Part shown: positions 20,924 through 29,636 of the stretch, one piece after another
How positions within the stretch are numbered: position 1 is the stretch's first letter
Layout: each line of letters starts with the position of its first letter
From: Cupriavidus sp. AU9028
Lineage (GTDB): Bacteria > Pseudomonadota > Gammaproteobacteria > Burkholderiales > Burkholderiaceae
Length of the DNA stretch: 64,000 bases
Reading direction: 5' to 3'
Assembly (NCBI RefSeq): GCF_019795295.1
Contig: NZ_JAIMCG010000021.1
Location: 1-64,000 of the forward strand
Program-made: the position numbers and the translations under genes
The notes under the pieces: model-generated
What the model saw: only the letters and a program-made list of their open reading frames with translations
Told to the model about the DNA's origin: nothing
Databases searched by the model: none

Positions 20924-22177
20924 ATGGATCTAGTCGTTGCGACCCGCGAGGGCCTGTACTGTCCGCCGGGCGATTTCCATATCGATCCCTGGCGCCCGGT
21001 GTCCCGCGCCGTCATCACCCATGCGCATTCGGACCATGCCCGCGTCGGCCATGGTCATTACCTGTGCGCGACGCCAGGGCGAGAGGTGCTGCTCACGCGG
21101 CTGCCCGGCATCCATCTCGATTGCCTGGACTATGGCAGCGTCATCGAGCACCGCGGCGTGCGGGTGTCGCTGCATCCGGCCGGCCACGTCCTTGGCTCGG
21201 CACAGGTTCGGCTCGAATATCGCGGGCAGGTGTGGGTGGCTTCGGGCGACTACAAGCTGGAGGCCGATGGCACCTGCGACCCGTTCGAGCCGGTGCGTTG
21301 CGACACCTTCATTACCGAAAGCACCTTCGGTCTGCCGATCTACCGCTGGGAGCCGCAGGCGCGGGTGTTCGGCCAGATGCTGTCCTGGTGGCGCGACAAT
21401 GCCCGCTCGGGGCGCGCCAGCGTGCTCTATTGCTACGCCTTCGGCAAGGCGCAGCGCATCCTGCATGGACTGGCCAGCGTTGCCGGTGCCGACGGCCTGC
21501 CGGGCCTGGTCGTGCTGCATGGCGCGCTGGAAGCGCTGACGCGAGCCTATGCGGAAGCGGGCGTCGAAATGCCGGAGACCGTGCACGCATCCTCGCTGCC
21601 GCCACGCAGCCCGCTGCTGCGGCAAGCGCTGGTGCTGGCGCCACCGTCGGCGGCCCGCTCGACCTGGCTGCGCCGCTTCGGCGATGCCAGCGAAGCGTTT
21701 GCCAGCGGCTGGATGCGCATCCGCGGCACCCGGCGGCGCCGTGCGGTGGATCGCGGCTTCGTGCTGTCGGACCATGCCGACTGGCCCGGTTTGCATCGGG
21801 CCATCGAGGCCACCGGCGCGCAGCGGATCATCGTCACCCATGGCTATGTGCCGGCGATGGTGCGCTACCTGAACGAGCGCGGCTGGACGGCGCAGGGCTT
21901 CGACACGCGCTATGGCGACGAGGAAGACGAGGCGCAGGAGCAGCAGGAGCCCGGCGTCACGCCCGGCGGCAAACCGGGGCTGCAGCCCGAGCCTGAGCCC
22001 GGTATCGACGTGCCGCCGGAACCGGGAATCGCCCCCGAGCGGGAGGACGAGGGAGAGCGCGACAGCGACGAAGCCGACGATAACGATGAAGCGGACGAGG
22101 CAGAGGACGCGTCGACATCCGAGGATTCGGCAGCGCGCGCGCGGCAACCCGGTGCCGACGGGAGACGCCGCGCATGA
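20924..22177 (+). CDS. Ligase-associated metallo-beta-lactamase exonuclease
   Basis: This 417-residue protein is the MBL-fold nuclease (EXO) of the bacterial Lhr/ligase repair cluster. It has the metal-binding motif ITHAHSDHARV (H33, H35, D37, H38), HPAGHVLGSAQV, WVASGDYK and the late LSDHADWPGL block. Family members are usually near 330-340 residues. Here an extra 80 or so residues follow GFDTRYGDEEDE, made of Glu, Asp, Pro and Gly with repeated PEPGI units, and probably disordered. The ATG at 20924 begins right at the conserved MDLVVATREGLYCPPG block. Its stop overlaps the ligase start as ATGA, so the two are translationally coupled. Confidence 0.92.
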   Translation: MDLVVATREGLYCPPGDFHIDPWRPVSRAVITHAHSDHARVGHGHYLCATPGREVLLTRLPGIHLDCLDYGSVIEHRGVRVSLHPAGHVLGSAQVRLEYRGQVWVASGDYKLEADGTCDPFEPVRCDTFITESTFGLPIYRWEPQARVFGQMLSWWRDNARSGRASVLYCYAFGKAQRILHGLASVAGADGLPGLVVLHGALEALTRAYAEAGVEMPETVHASSLPPRSPLLRQALVLAPPSAARSTWLRRFGDASEAFASGWMRIRGTRRRRAVDRGFVLSDHADWPGLHRAIEATGAQRIIVTHGYVPAMVRYLNERGWTAQGFDTRYGDEEDEAQEQQEPGVTPGGKPGLQPEPEPGIDVPPEPGIAPEREDEGERDSDEADDNDEADEAEDASTSEDSAARARQPGADGRRRA

Positions 22178-23859
22178 AGGCATTCGCCGCGTTGTACGGG
22201 GAGCTCGATTCCACCACCTCGAACAATGCCAAGCTGGCCGCGCTGGCCGCCTATCTGCGCGCGGCGCCGCCCGCCGACGCCGCCTGGGCGGTCTACTTCC
22301 TGTCTGGCGGCAAACCGCGGCAGCTGGTGCCGGTGGCCATCCTGCGCAGCCTTGCCGAGCAGGCATCGCGCCTGCCGTCGTGGCTGTTCGAGGAGAGCTA
22401 CCAGGCCGTCGGCGATCTGGCGGAGACGCTGGCGCTGCTGCTGCCGCCCGCCGAGGAGCGCGACGACGCGGGTCTGGCGCAATGGGTCGAGGAGCGCCTG
22501 CTGCCGCTGCGCGGCCTGCCCCCCGACGTGCTGCTGCCCCGGCTGGACCAGCTGTGGCGGCCGCTCGATGCGCAGGGCCGGTTGGTGCTGTTCAAGCTGA
22601 TCACCGGCAGCTTCCGCGTGGGCGTCTCGCGGCTGCTGGTCACCCGCGCGCTCGGCGAGGTCGCGGGGCTGGACCCGAAGCGGATCGCCGAACGGATGGT
22701 CGGCTATACCGACGTGTCGGCGCGGCCCGATGCCGCGCGCTACCTGGCATTGCTGGCGCCGGACGGCGACGGCAGCAACGGCTCGGCTGGTCACGACGAG
22801 AGCGCCCGAGGCGGGCAGCCCTATCCCTTCTTCCTTGCGCATCCGCTCCAGCTGGAGGAGACGCGCTTCGACGAGGTGTTGGGTTCGCCGCAACGCTGGC
22901 AGGTCGAATGGAAGTGGGACGGCATCCGCGCGCAGATCGTGCGCCGCGACGGCAAGGTGTGGGTCTGGTCGCGCGGCGAGGACCTGATCACCGAGCGGTT
23001 CCCGGAACTGGCCGAAGCGGGCATGGCGCTGCCGGACGGCACCGTCATCGATGGCGAGATCGTGGTGTGGCGCGACGACCGGGTGCAGCCGTTCGCGCAG
23101 TTGCAGCAGCGCATCGGCCGCAAGAACCTGACGCCGCGATTGCTGCGCGAGGCGCCCGCCGCCCTGCTGGCCTATGACGTGCTCGAATGGGAAGGGCAGG
23201 ACTGCCGCACCCTGCCGCAGATGCAGCGGCGCGCGTTGCTCGAGCGCGTGCTGGCTGAACATCCAGCGCCGGCGCTGTTGCCCAGCCCGCTGGTACAGGC
23301 CGCCGACTGGCAGGACTACGGGCGGCTGCGCGAGAGCTCGCGCGAGCGCGGTGTCGAAGGCTTCATGCTCAAGGCCGCCGACGCCGCCTACGGCGCGGGC
23401 CGCACCAAGGATGTTGGCGTCTGGTGGAAGTGGAAGGTCGACCCCTATGCCATCGACGCGGTGCTGATCTACGCCCAGCGCGGCCACGGCCGCCGAGCCA
23501 GTCTCTATACCGACTTTACCTTCGCCGTGTGGAACGCGCCGCCCGGCACGCCGGGGCGCGAACTGGTGCCGTTCGCCAAGGCATACTCGGGCCTGACCGA
23601 CGCGGAGATGCGCAAGGTCGATGCGATCGTGCGCCGCACTACCGTCGAGACCTTCGGTCCGGTGCGCAGCGTCGAGCCAACCCAGGTGTTCGAACTCGGC
23701 TTCGAGGGCATTGCCCGCAGCAGCCGGCACAAGAGCGGCATTGCCGTGCGCTTTCCGCGCATGTTGCGCTGGCGTACCGACAAGCCGGTGGAGGAGGCGG
23801 ACACGCTGCAGACCCTGGCGGCGCTGCTGCCCGAGGCCGAGCGCGAGGCGCCGGCATGA
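22174..23859 (+). CDS. ATP-dependent DNA ligase (cluster-associated)
   Basis: This ligase seals nicks using ATP; K247 in [12 protein letters not shown] is the expected adenylated lysine. Other visible motifs are [38 protein letters not shown] and the final WWKWKVDPY. The N-terminal 190 or so residues are the helical DNA-binding domain, and the C-terminal OB fold ends in [21 protein letters not shown]. At 561 residues it is of the LigB/Lig-C length seen in these repair operons, and it is separate from the replicative NAD ligase. It overlaps EXO and LHR by ATGA at both ends. Confidence 0.93.
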   Translation: MKAFAALYGELDSTTSNNAKLAALAAYLRAAPPADAAWAVYFLSGGKPRQLVPVAILRSLAEQASRLPSWLFEESYQAVGDLAETLALLLPPAEERDDAGLAQWVEERLLPLRGLPPDVLLPRLDQLWRPLDAQGRLVLFKLITGSFRVGVSRLLVTRALGEVAGLDPKRIAERMVGYTDVSARPDAARYLALLAPDGDGSNGSAGHDESARGGQPYPFFLAHPLQLEETRFDEVLGSPQRWQVEWKWDGIRAQIVRRDGKVWVWSRGEDLITERFPELAEAGMALPDGTVIDGEIVVWRDDRVQPFAQLQQRIGRKNLTPRLLREAPAALLAYDVLEWEGQDCRTLPQMQRRALLERVLAEHPAPALLPSPLVQAADWQDYGRLRESSRERGVEGFMLKAADAAYGAGRTKDVGVWWKWKVDPYAIDAVLIYAQRGHGRRASLYTDFTFAVWNAPPGTPGRELVPFAKAYSGLTDAEMRKVDAIVRRTTVETFGPVRSVEPTQVFELGFEGIARSSRHKSGIAVRFPRMLRWRTDKPVEEADTLQTLAALLPEAEREAPA

Positions 23860-26519
23860 TGGCGGACGCGCTGCAGCCGGCCCCGGCGCCCGCCCACGCG
23901 ATCGAAGCCTGGTTCGAGCGGCAGGGCTGGCAGCCATTTCCGTTCCAGCGGCAGGTCTGGCAGGCGATGCGCGCCCGTCATAGCGGGCTGGTGCACGCCA
24001 CCACCGGCACCGGCAAGACCTATGCGGCCTGGCTGGGGGCGTTGCTTGCGCATGCCGAGGCGGACGATCGGCCGGGGGCGCGCGCATCGAAGACCGCCCA
24101 GCCTGTGGCCGCGCCGCTGACCGTGCTGTGGCTGACGCCGATGCGGGCGCTGGCGGCCGACACCGCGCGCGCGCTTGCGGCACCGCTGCAGGCCCTGGGC
24201 ATCGGCTGGAGCGTTGGCCTGCGCACCGGCGATACCGGCTCGAGCGAGCGCGCGGCGCAGGCGCGCCGGTTGCCGAGCGCGCTGGTGACGACGCCCGAAA
24301 GCCTGTCGCTGCTGCTCACGCGCGCCGATGCGCGCGAGGCGGTCGGCCGGGTCCGCGTGGTGGTGGTGGACGAATGGCACGAGCTGATCGGCAGCAAGCG
24401 CGGGGTGCAGGTGCAACTGGCGCTGGCCCGGCTGCGGCAATGGCAGCCAGGGTTGGTCGTGTGGGGGCTGTCGGCGACGCTGGGCAACCTGAACCATGCC
24501 GCCGACGTGCTGTTGGCGGGCGTGCCCGCCGGGGCCCGCACCCTGGTGCAGGGACGGATGCCGAAGGACCTGCGCATCGATACGCTGCTGCCCGATGCGG
24601 CCGGGCGTTTTCCCTGGGCCGGACATCTGGGCCTGTCGATGCTGCCGCATGTGGTGCGCGAGATCGATGCGAGCAGCACGACGCTGGTCTTTCTCAATAC
24701 CCGCTCGCAGGCGGAACTGTGGTACCAGGCACTGCTCGAGGCTCGGCCGGACTGGGCGGGGCAGCTAGCGCTGCATCATGGCTCGCTCGACCGCGAGGTG
24801 CGCGAGTGGGTGGAACTGGGGCTCAAGCAGGGCAGCCTGCGCGCGGTGGTCTGTACGTCGAGCCTGGATCTGGGCGTGGATTTCCTGCCGGTCGAGCGCG
24901 TGCTGCAGATCGGCTCGCCCAAGGGCGTGGCGCGCCTGCTGCAGCGGGCCGGGCGTTCCGGCCATGCACCCGGGCGGCCTTCGCGCGTGACCATCGTTCC
25001 CACGCACAGCCTGGAACTGGTCGAGGCAGTGGCCGCCCGGCAGGCGGTCGCGCAGGGCCGGATCGAGTCGCGCGAATCGCCCGACAAACCGCTGGACGTG
25101 CTGGTGCAGCATCTGGTCACGGTGGCGCTGGGCGGCGGATTTCGTCCGGATGCGCTGCTGGACGAAGTGCGGGGCGCGTGGGCGTATCGCGACCTGAGCG
25201 AGGACGAATGGCAATGGTGTCTCGATTTCGTCCGGCAGGGCGGCCGCACCTTGTCCGCGTATCCGGACTATCGCCGCGTCGAGCCGGATGCGGACGGCGT
25301 CTGGCGCGTGCCCGACGCGCGCCTGGCGCGGCGCCACCGGATGAGCGTGGGCACCATCGTCAGCGACGCCACCATGCAGGTGCGCTGGTGGAGCCGCGGC
25401 GGCAGCGGGGGCGGGGCGCTCGGTACCGTGGAAGAGGGTTTTATCGCGCGGCTCGCGCCGGGCGACTGCTTCCTGTTCGGCGGACGCCTGCTGGAACTGG
25501 TGCGCGTGCAGGAGATGACCGCCTACGTCCGCCGCGCGAGTTCGGGCCGGCCGGCAGTGCCGCGCTGGAACGGCGGCCGCATGCCGCTCTCGACCGAGCT
25601 GGCCGACGCGGTGGTGGCGACGCTGCAGGCGGCCGCTTCCGGCGGGCTCGATCCGGCCACCACGCCGGAGCTGCCGCTGATCCTGCCGCTGGTGCAATTG
25701 CAGCAGCGCTGGTCGTCGCTGCCCGCCGCGGACACCCTGCTGGCGGAGACGCTGGATTCGCGCGAGGGCTCCCATCTGTTTCTCTATCCGTTCGCCGGCC
25801 GCTCGGTGCATCTGGGTCTGGGCAGCCTGCTGGCGTGGCGGCTCGGTTCGCAGCTGCCGGCCACCTTCTCGGTCGCCGTCAACGACTATGGCCTTGAATT
25901 GCTCGCGTCGCGCCCGATCGACTGGGGGCATTGGCTGCCGCTGGTGCTGGCGCAGGAGCGGCAGCGCGATCTGGTCGCCGACGTGATGGCAAGCCTCAAC
26001 GCAGGCGAGCTGTCGCTGCGGCGCTTCCGCGAGATCGCGCGCGTGGCCGGGCTGGTGTTCCAGGGCTTCCCCGGCGCCAACAAGAGTGCGCGGCAGTTGC
26101 AGGCCTCGTCGAGCCTGTTCTACGAGGTGTTTCGCAAGCACGATCCCGGCAACCTGCTGCTGGGACAGGCCGAGCGCGAAGTCCTGCGGCAGGAGCTGGA
26201 CGTCGCGCGGCTGACCGCGACGCTGGAGCGCATGGCGCAGCGGCGGCTGGACTTGCGCGAACTGAAGCGCCCCTCGCCGCTGTCCTTCCCGCTGGTGGTG
26301 GAATTCCTGCGGGAGAAGCTCAGTACCGAGAAGCTGGCCGACCGCATCGCCCGGATGCTGGCCGAGCTGGAGCGCGCGGCGGGACCGCAGGCCGACGCGC
26401 CGCAGCAGGGCGAAGTCGCCGAGATCGCCCGCTTCGGCATGAGCGACCATGCCGGTCCGGCGGGCGGGCGCAAGCCGCGGCGCGCGCGCAAGAGCTCGAA
26501 GCCGCTGCCGCTGCTATGA
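23856..26519 (+). CDS. lhr: Ligase-associated Lhr-type DNA helicase
   Basis: This 887-residue Lhr-core superfamily 2 helicase translocates 3' to 5' on single-stranded DNA. It has Walker [13 protein letters not shown] (K54), motif [17 protein letters not shown], motif [12 protein letters not shown], motif [11 protein letters not shown] and motif [15 protein letters not shown]. The winged-helix and Lhr-specific C-terminal regions follow, ending with a basic tail ([12 protein letters not shown]). The start is the first of two consecutive ATGs, overlapping the ligase stop. In Pseudomonas and others the same four activities (LHR, MPE, EXO, LIG) form one DNA-damage operon, matching this order. Confidence 0.94.
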   Translation: MMADALQPAPAPAHAIEAWFERQGWQPFPFQRQVWQAMRARHSGLVHATTGTGKTYAAWLGALLAHAEADDRPGARASKTAQPVAAPLTVLWLTPMRALAADTARALAAPLQALGIGWSVGLRTGDTGSSERAAQARRLPSALVTTPESLSLLLTRADAREAVGRVRVVVVDEWHELIGSKRGVQVQLALARLRQWQPGLVVWGLSATLGNLNHAADVLLAGVPAGARTLVQGRMPKDLRIDTLLPDAAGRFPWAGHLGLSMLPHVVREIDASSTTLVFLNTRSQAELWYQALLEARPDWAGQLALHHGSLDREVREWVELGLKQGSLRAVVCTSSLDLGVDFLPVERVLQIGSPKGVARLLQRAGRSGHAPGRPSRVTIVPTHSLELVEAVAARQAVAQGRIESRESPDKPLDVLVQHLVTVALGGGFRPDALLDEVRGAWAYRDLSEDEWQWCLDFVRQGGRTLSAYPDYRRVEPDADGVWRVPDARLARRHRMSVGTIVSDATMQVRWWSRGGSGGGALGTVEEGFIARLAPGDCFLFGGRLLELVRVQEMTAYVRRASSGRPAVPRWNGGRMPLSTELADAVVATLQAAASGGLDPATTPELPLILPLVQLQQRWSSLPAADTLLAETLDSREGSHLFLYPFAGRSVHLGLGSLLAWRLGSQLPATFSVAVNDYGLELLASRPIDWGHWLPLVLAQERQRDLVADVMASLNAGELSLRRFREIARVAGLVFQGFPGANKSARQLQASSSLFYEVFRKHDPGNLLLGQAEREVLRQELDVARLTATLERMAQRRLDLRELKRPSPLSFPLVVEFLREKLSTEKLADRIARMLAELERAAGPQADAPQQGEVAEIARFGMSDHAGPAGGRKPRRARKSSKPLPLL

Positions 26520-27184
26520 ACCCGACGGCGCACTGCGAACTCGACGTGCTTGGCGAACGGCTGTGCCTGTTGCCCGAGCGGGCGCTGTGGTGGCCGGCAC
26601 GCCGCATGCTGCTGGTTGCCGACGTGCATATCGGCAAGGCGGCGGCGTTCCGCTCGCTGGGGCAGCCGGTGCCCACCGGCACCACCGAGGACAATCTGGC
26701 GCGCCTGACGGCGCTGGTGCAGGCGTGGCCGGCACGTCAGCTGGTGCTGCTGGGCGACTTCCTGCACGCTCGCGCGAGCCGCACGCCGTCGGTGCTGCGC
26801 GCGTTGCGGCAGTGGCGCGACGCCTTGCCGGCGGACCTGCAATGCGTGCTGGTGCGCGGCAACCATGACCGGCATGCGGGTGACCCACCGGCGGCGCTCG
26901 GTATCGAACCGGTCACCGAGCCCTGGCTGCAGGCGCCGTTCGCGCTCTGTCACCTGCCGGGCGCGGCACGGGGCGGCTATGGTATCGCCGGCCACCTGCA
27001 TCCGGCGTGCACCTTGCGCAGCGGCAGCGACACGTTGCGCCTGCCGTGTTTCGTGTTCGGCGAGCAGGGCGCGATCCTGCCGGCGTTCGGCGCCTTCACC
27101 GGGCACGCCGGCGTGCCGCGCCTCGCGGGGCAGCGCCGCTTCGTCGTTGGCGGCGGGCGCGTCTGGCCCGTGCCGGGCGGTTAG
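26516..27184 (+). CDS. pdeM: Ligase-associated metallophosphoesterase endonuclease
   Basis: This 222-residue calcineurin-like nuclease or phosphoesterase is the MPE member of the Lhr repair cluster. It has the dinuclear metal motifs [10 protein letters not shown] (D36, H38), LLGDFLHAR (D81), VRGNHDRH (N116, H117, D118) and the late [10 protein letters not shown]. The ATG overlaps the helicase stop (ATGA), completing four coupled genes. Family members act as Mn-dependent DNA endonucleases with phosphodiesterase activity. Nothing else of the operon follows; the next gene starts 142 bases on with its own ribosome site. Confidence 0.93.
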   Translation: MNPTAHCELDVLGERLCLLPERALWWPARRMLLVADVHIGKAAAFRSLGQPVPTGTTEDNLARLTALVQAWPARQLVLLGDFLHARASRTPSVLRALRQWRDALPADLQCVLVRGNHDRHAGDPPAALGIEPVTEPWLQAPFALCHLPGAARGGYGIAGHLHPACTLRSGSDTLRLPCFVFGEQGAILPAFGAFTGHAGVPRLAGQRRFVVGGGRVWPVPGG

Positions 27185-27325
27185 GGCGCGCCTTCGGCAG
27201 CCGGACCGCGGCGACGCTGCCGCTACAATGGCGCGTTCCGCCCGGCCGCTCCAGGGCATGCGCGCCAGCCAGACGCGCGCCACGCCGCCGGCCTCCCATT
27301 GTTCACAGGAGAAGGAACCGATCGC

Positions 27326-28408
27326 ATGACCGTCCCCGCCATCCGTCTCGCCACGCTGTGCCTGGGCATGCTGCCCGCCATGCTCGCGGCCGCTGCCCAG
27401 GACCAGGGCGCCACGGTGCAGGTGTCAAACCTGAGCACCACCACGACCTGCGCCGAGGAGGACAACGTCTCGTTCGCGCTGTCGGCGCCCGGCATCCAGG
27501 CGTTCCGCGTAGCGGCGGTCCATCCGCCCTATATCGGCTCGATCCGCAAGGACAGCTCCGCGCCCGATTTCTCCGGCTGCAATTTCGGCGATACGCCGCA
27601 CCCCACCGATCCGCGTCATGCCTTCACCCCGCGCAAGGTACGGCTGTACGACGGCAAGGATCTCGCCATCGTCGGCATTACCTTCGACAGCTTCTGGCGC
27701 CCGCAGCGGGTGCCGGTGCGCGTGGGTGCGCGCGAGGACAACGGCGGCTTCCATCTGATTCAGTTCTTCGACAAGCGCGTGGTGGCGCGGCCCGGCGGTG
27801 GCGGCGCCAACGGTACGCGCGTGGTGGAAACCGAGGTGCTGGTGCTGTATCCGTCCGACGGCTACTGGCGCGCCAAGCCGCTGCCGGCGCCGCACCTGCC
27901 GGACAACGCCTACGGGTCCTCCTTCCTGATGGGGCCGGTGGTGCAGGACCTGCGCCCGATCGTCGAGATCTCGCGCATCGACATCGACCCGCTGGCGAAA
28001 TCGGTCCGTGTCGGTTTCGAGCGCGGCGGCGAGGCCCGTATCGCCCTGGCCGAGGTGAGCCGGCTGCGCACCACGCTCGATGTCAGCTTCGACCCGCCGC
28101 TGCCGCCTTCCCCGGCAAAAGCGGCGAAAGCGGTGAAAGCGGAGAAAGGAACGGAGGCGGCCGGCGCCGATCCGCGCACCGCCGTGCCCGCCAACACCTT
28201 CGCCATGTTGCGCTCGATGTACGTCACCGAGGACAACGCGGACATGAGCCGCGTGCAGTGGCGCGATGCCGCCGGGCAGCCGGGCGACCTGCCGCTGCCG
28301 CAGGTGTCGACGCTGCAGGCGACCGAGGCCCGCTTCGGCCGCACGCTGCCGTCGCGGCACAACACCAGCGCGCCGGATATCGCCTTCGAGCGCTTCAGCG
28401 GGCAGTAA
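27326..28408 (+). CDS. Exported protein of unknown function
   Basis: I do not recognise this 360-residue protein. It begins with a basic residue and a hydrophobic stretch (RLATLCLGMLPAMLAAAA) that ends in an Ala-rich signal-peptidase site near residue 24, so it is likely periplasmic. The mature part is rich in beta-type sequence with three Cys (TTTTCAEED and FSGCNFGD), which could form a disulphide. A low-complexity insert with Lys/Ala repeats lies near residues 265-285. The ATG at 27326 is preceded by AGGAGAAGGA, which fixes the start; a TTG nine codons earlier lies inside that region. It is monocistronic by spacing, with 94 bases to the next gene. Confidence 0.75.
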   Translation: MTVPAIRLATLCLGMLPAMLAAAAQDQGATVQVSNLSTTTTCAEEDNVSFALSAPGIQAFRVAAVHPPYIGSIRKDSSAPDFSGCNFGDTPHPTDPRHAFTPRKVRLYDGKDLAIVGITFDSFWRPQRVPVRVGAREDNGGFHLIQFFDKRVVARPGGGGANGTRVVETEVLVLYPSDGYWRAKPLPAPHLPDNAYGSSFLMGPVVQDLRPIVEISRIDIDPLAKSVRVGFERGGEARIALAEVSRLRTTLDVSFDPPLPPSPAKAAKAVKAEKGTEAAGADPRTAVPANTFAMLRSMYVTEDNADMSRVQWRDAAGQPGDLPLPQVSTLQATEARFGRTLPSRHNTSAPDIAFERFSGQ

Positions 28409-28502
28409 GCCGTACCCACCGGACTGGAACATGTCTTGCTCGTGCCCCTGAACGGGCGCGAGCGCCTTCGCGCCGCAACGGCAGCCGCCGAAGGAGAATG
28501 CC

Positions 28503-29291
28503 ATGACTGATCCCGCTCGTCCCTTTGCCGTCGTCACCGGCGCCTCCTCGGGGATCGGCTACGAACTGGCGCGCTGCTGCGTGTCGAACGGCTACGACGT
28601 GCTCGTCGTCGCCGACGAAGCGGCCATCGATAGTGCCGCCGCCTCGCTGCGCGGCCCGGGCACCGACGTGCAGAGCCTGTGCGCGGACCTGGCCACGCCG
28701 GACGGTGTCGGTGCGCTGGTCCAGGCCATTGGCGGTCGTGCCGTGGACGTACTGTGCGCGAACGCCGGGCGTGGGCTTGGCAAGGCGTTCCTGGACCAGG
28801 ATTTCAAGGACATCCAGCGCGTCATCGAGACCAACGTCACCGGCACGGTCGACCTGCTGCATCGCATCGGCCGCGAGATGCGCAAGCGCGGCAGCGGCCG
28901 CATCCTGATCACCGGCTCGATCGCCGGCTTCATGCCCGGCACCTACCAGGCGGTGTACAACGCCACCAAGGCCTTCCTCGATTCGTTTTCGTTTGCGCTG
29001 CGGCATGAACTGCGCGACAGCGGCGTGACGGTGACCTGCCTGATGCCCGGCGCCACCGAGACGGAGTTCTTCGACCGTGCCGACATGGCCGACACGCGGG
29101 TCGGCCAGGGCAAGAAGGACGACCCGGCCGAGGTCGCGCAGGCGGGCTTCGATGCGATGCTGCGGGGCGAGGGCGATGTGGTCACCGGCTGGCAGAACAA
29201 GCTGCGCACGGCGATCGCCAACGTCACGCCGGCCGACCTGCTGGCGGAGCAGCACCGGCGCATGGCCGAGCCGGGAGGCGGTCTGAAGTGA
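28503..29291 (+). CDS. Short-chain dehydrogenase/reductase
   Basis: This 262-residue classical SDR has the cofactor loop TGASSGIG (residues 12-19), NAG at CANAGRG, the catalytic Ser139 in ITGSIAGF and Y152/K156 in VYNATKAF. The acidic residue after beta-2 (VVADEA) suggests NAD rather than NADP, though this is a weak guide. The sequence between beta-6 and the C-terminus (LMPGATETEFFDRADMAD) is typical of oxidoreductases of the DltE/YqjQ type. The substrate cannot be told. A good ribosome site (GAAGGAG) precedes the ATG. Confidence 0.88.
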   Translation: MTDPARPFAVVTGASSGIGYELARCCVSNGYDVLVVADEAAIDSAAASLRGPGTDVQSLCADLATPDGVGALVQAIGGRAVDVLCANAGRGLGKAFLDQDFKDIQRVIETNVTGTVDLLHRIGREMRKRGSGRILITGSIAGFMPGTYQAVYNATKAFLDSFSFALRHELRDSGVTVTCLMPGATETEFFDRADMADTRVGQGKKDDPAEVAQAGFDAMLRGEGDVVTGWQNKLRTAIANVTPADLLAEQHRRMAEPGGGLK

Positions 29292-29636
29292 GCGGCGGCG
29301 GCGATCCGCCTGGGCCGCAAGGGCCGCCAGGGCGCCCGCGGCCGCGCCAGCCAGTATCCGCGCAAGCCGCCGCGGAGTAAATCGTCAATGGGCAGGATTT
29401 GCATCCTGCCCGTTTGCGTACTACGGTCGTAAGGCCGTTCCCTTCCCGCAGACGCGCCCCCCCCCGGGGCGCGCGTCCGTTCATGTCGCCGGGCCAGCCT
29501 GCACCGGACCGCGCCGCGGAGGTCGCTGGCCCCGGCATTGTCCGGCCCGTGCTTGCCGCGGTGCCGCTGGCAGTGCCAAGGCCGGGACTCCTGTTGCGTG
29601 GCGCGTGCATTGCGCCCCAATAACAGGAGAACCGCC
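29292..29636. other. Gap before gamma-glutamyltransferase gene
   Basis: This 345-base gap has one clean hairpin (29390-29411) and a C-run near 29457-29467. I looked for a cobalamin or other riboswitch fold and could not support one. No coding sequence stands out. Confidence 0.45.
29390..29411. terminator. Perfect 9-bp hairpin, possible terminator
   Basis: GGGCAGGAT (29390-29398) pairs perfectly with ATCCTGCCC (29403-29411) around the tetraloop TTGC. Only GTTTGC follows, not a full T-run, so it may be a weak terminator after the SDR gene or a regulatory structure upstream of the next gene. Confidence 0.4.

Noticed and set aside
29292-29636. Possible riboswitch ahead of the gamma-glutamyltransferase
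   Set aside because: Only one simple hairpin is convincing; I could not find the conserved boxes of a cobalamin or other known class.
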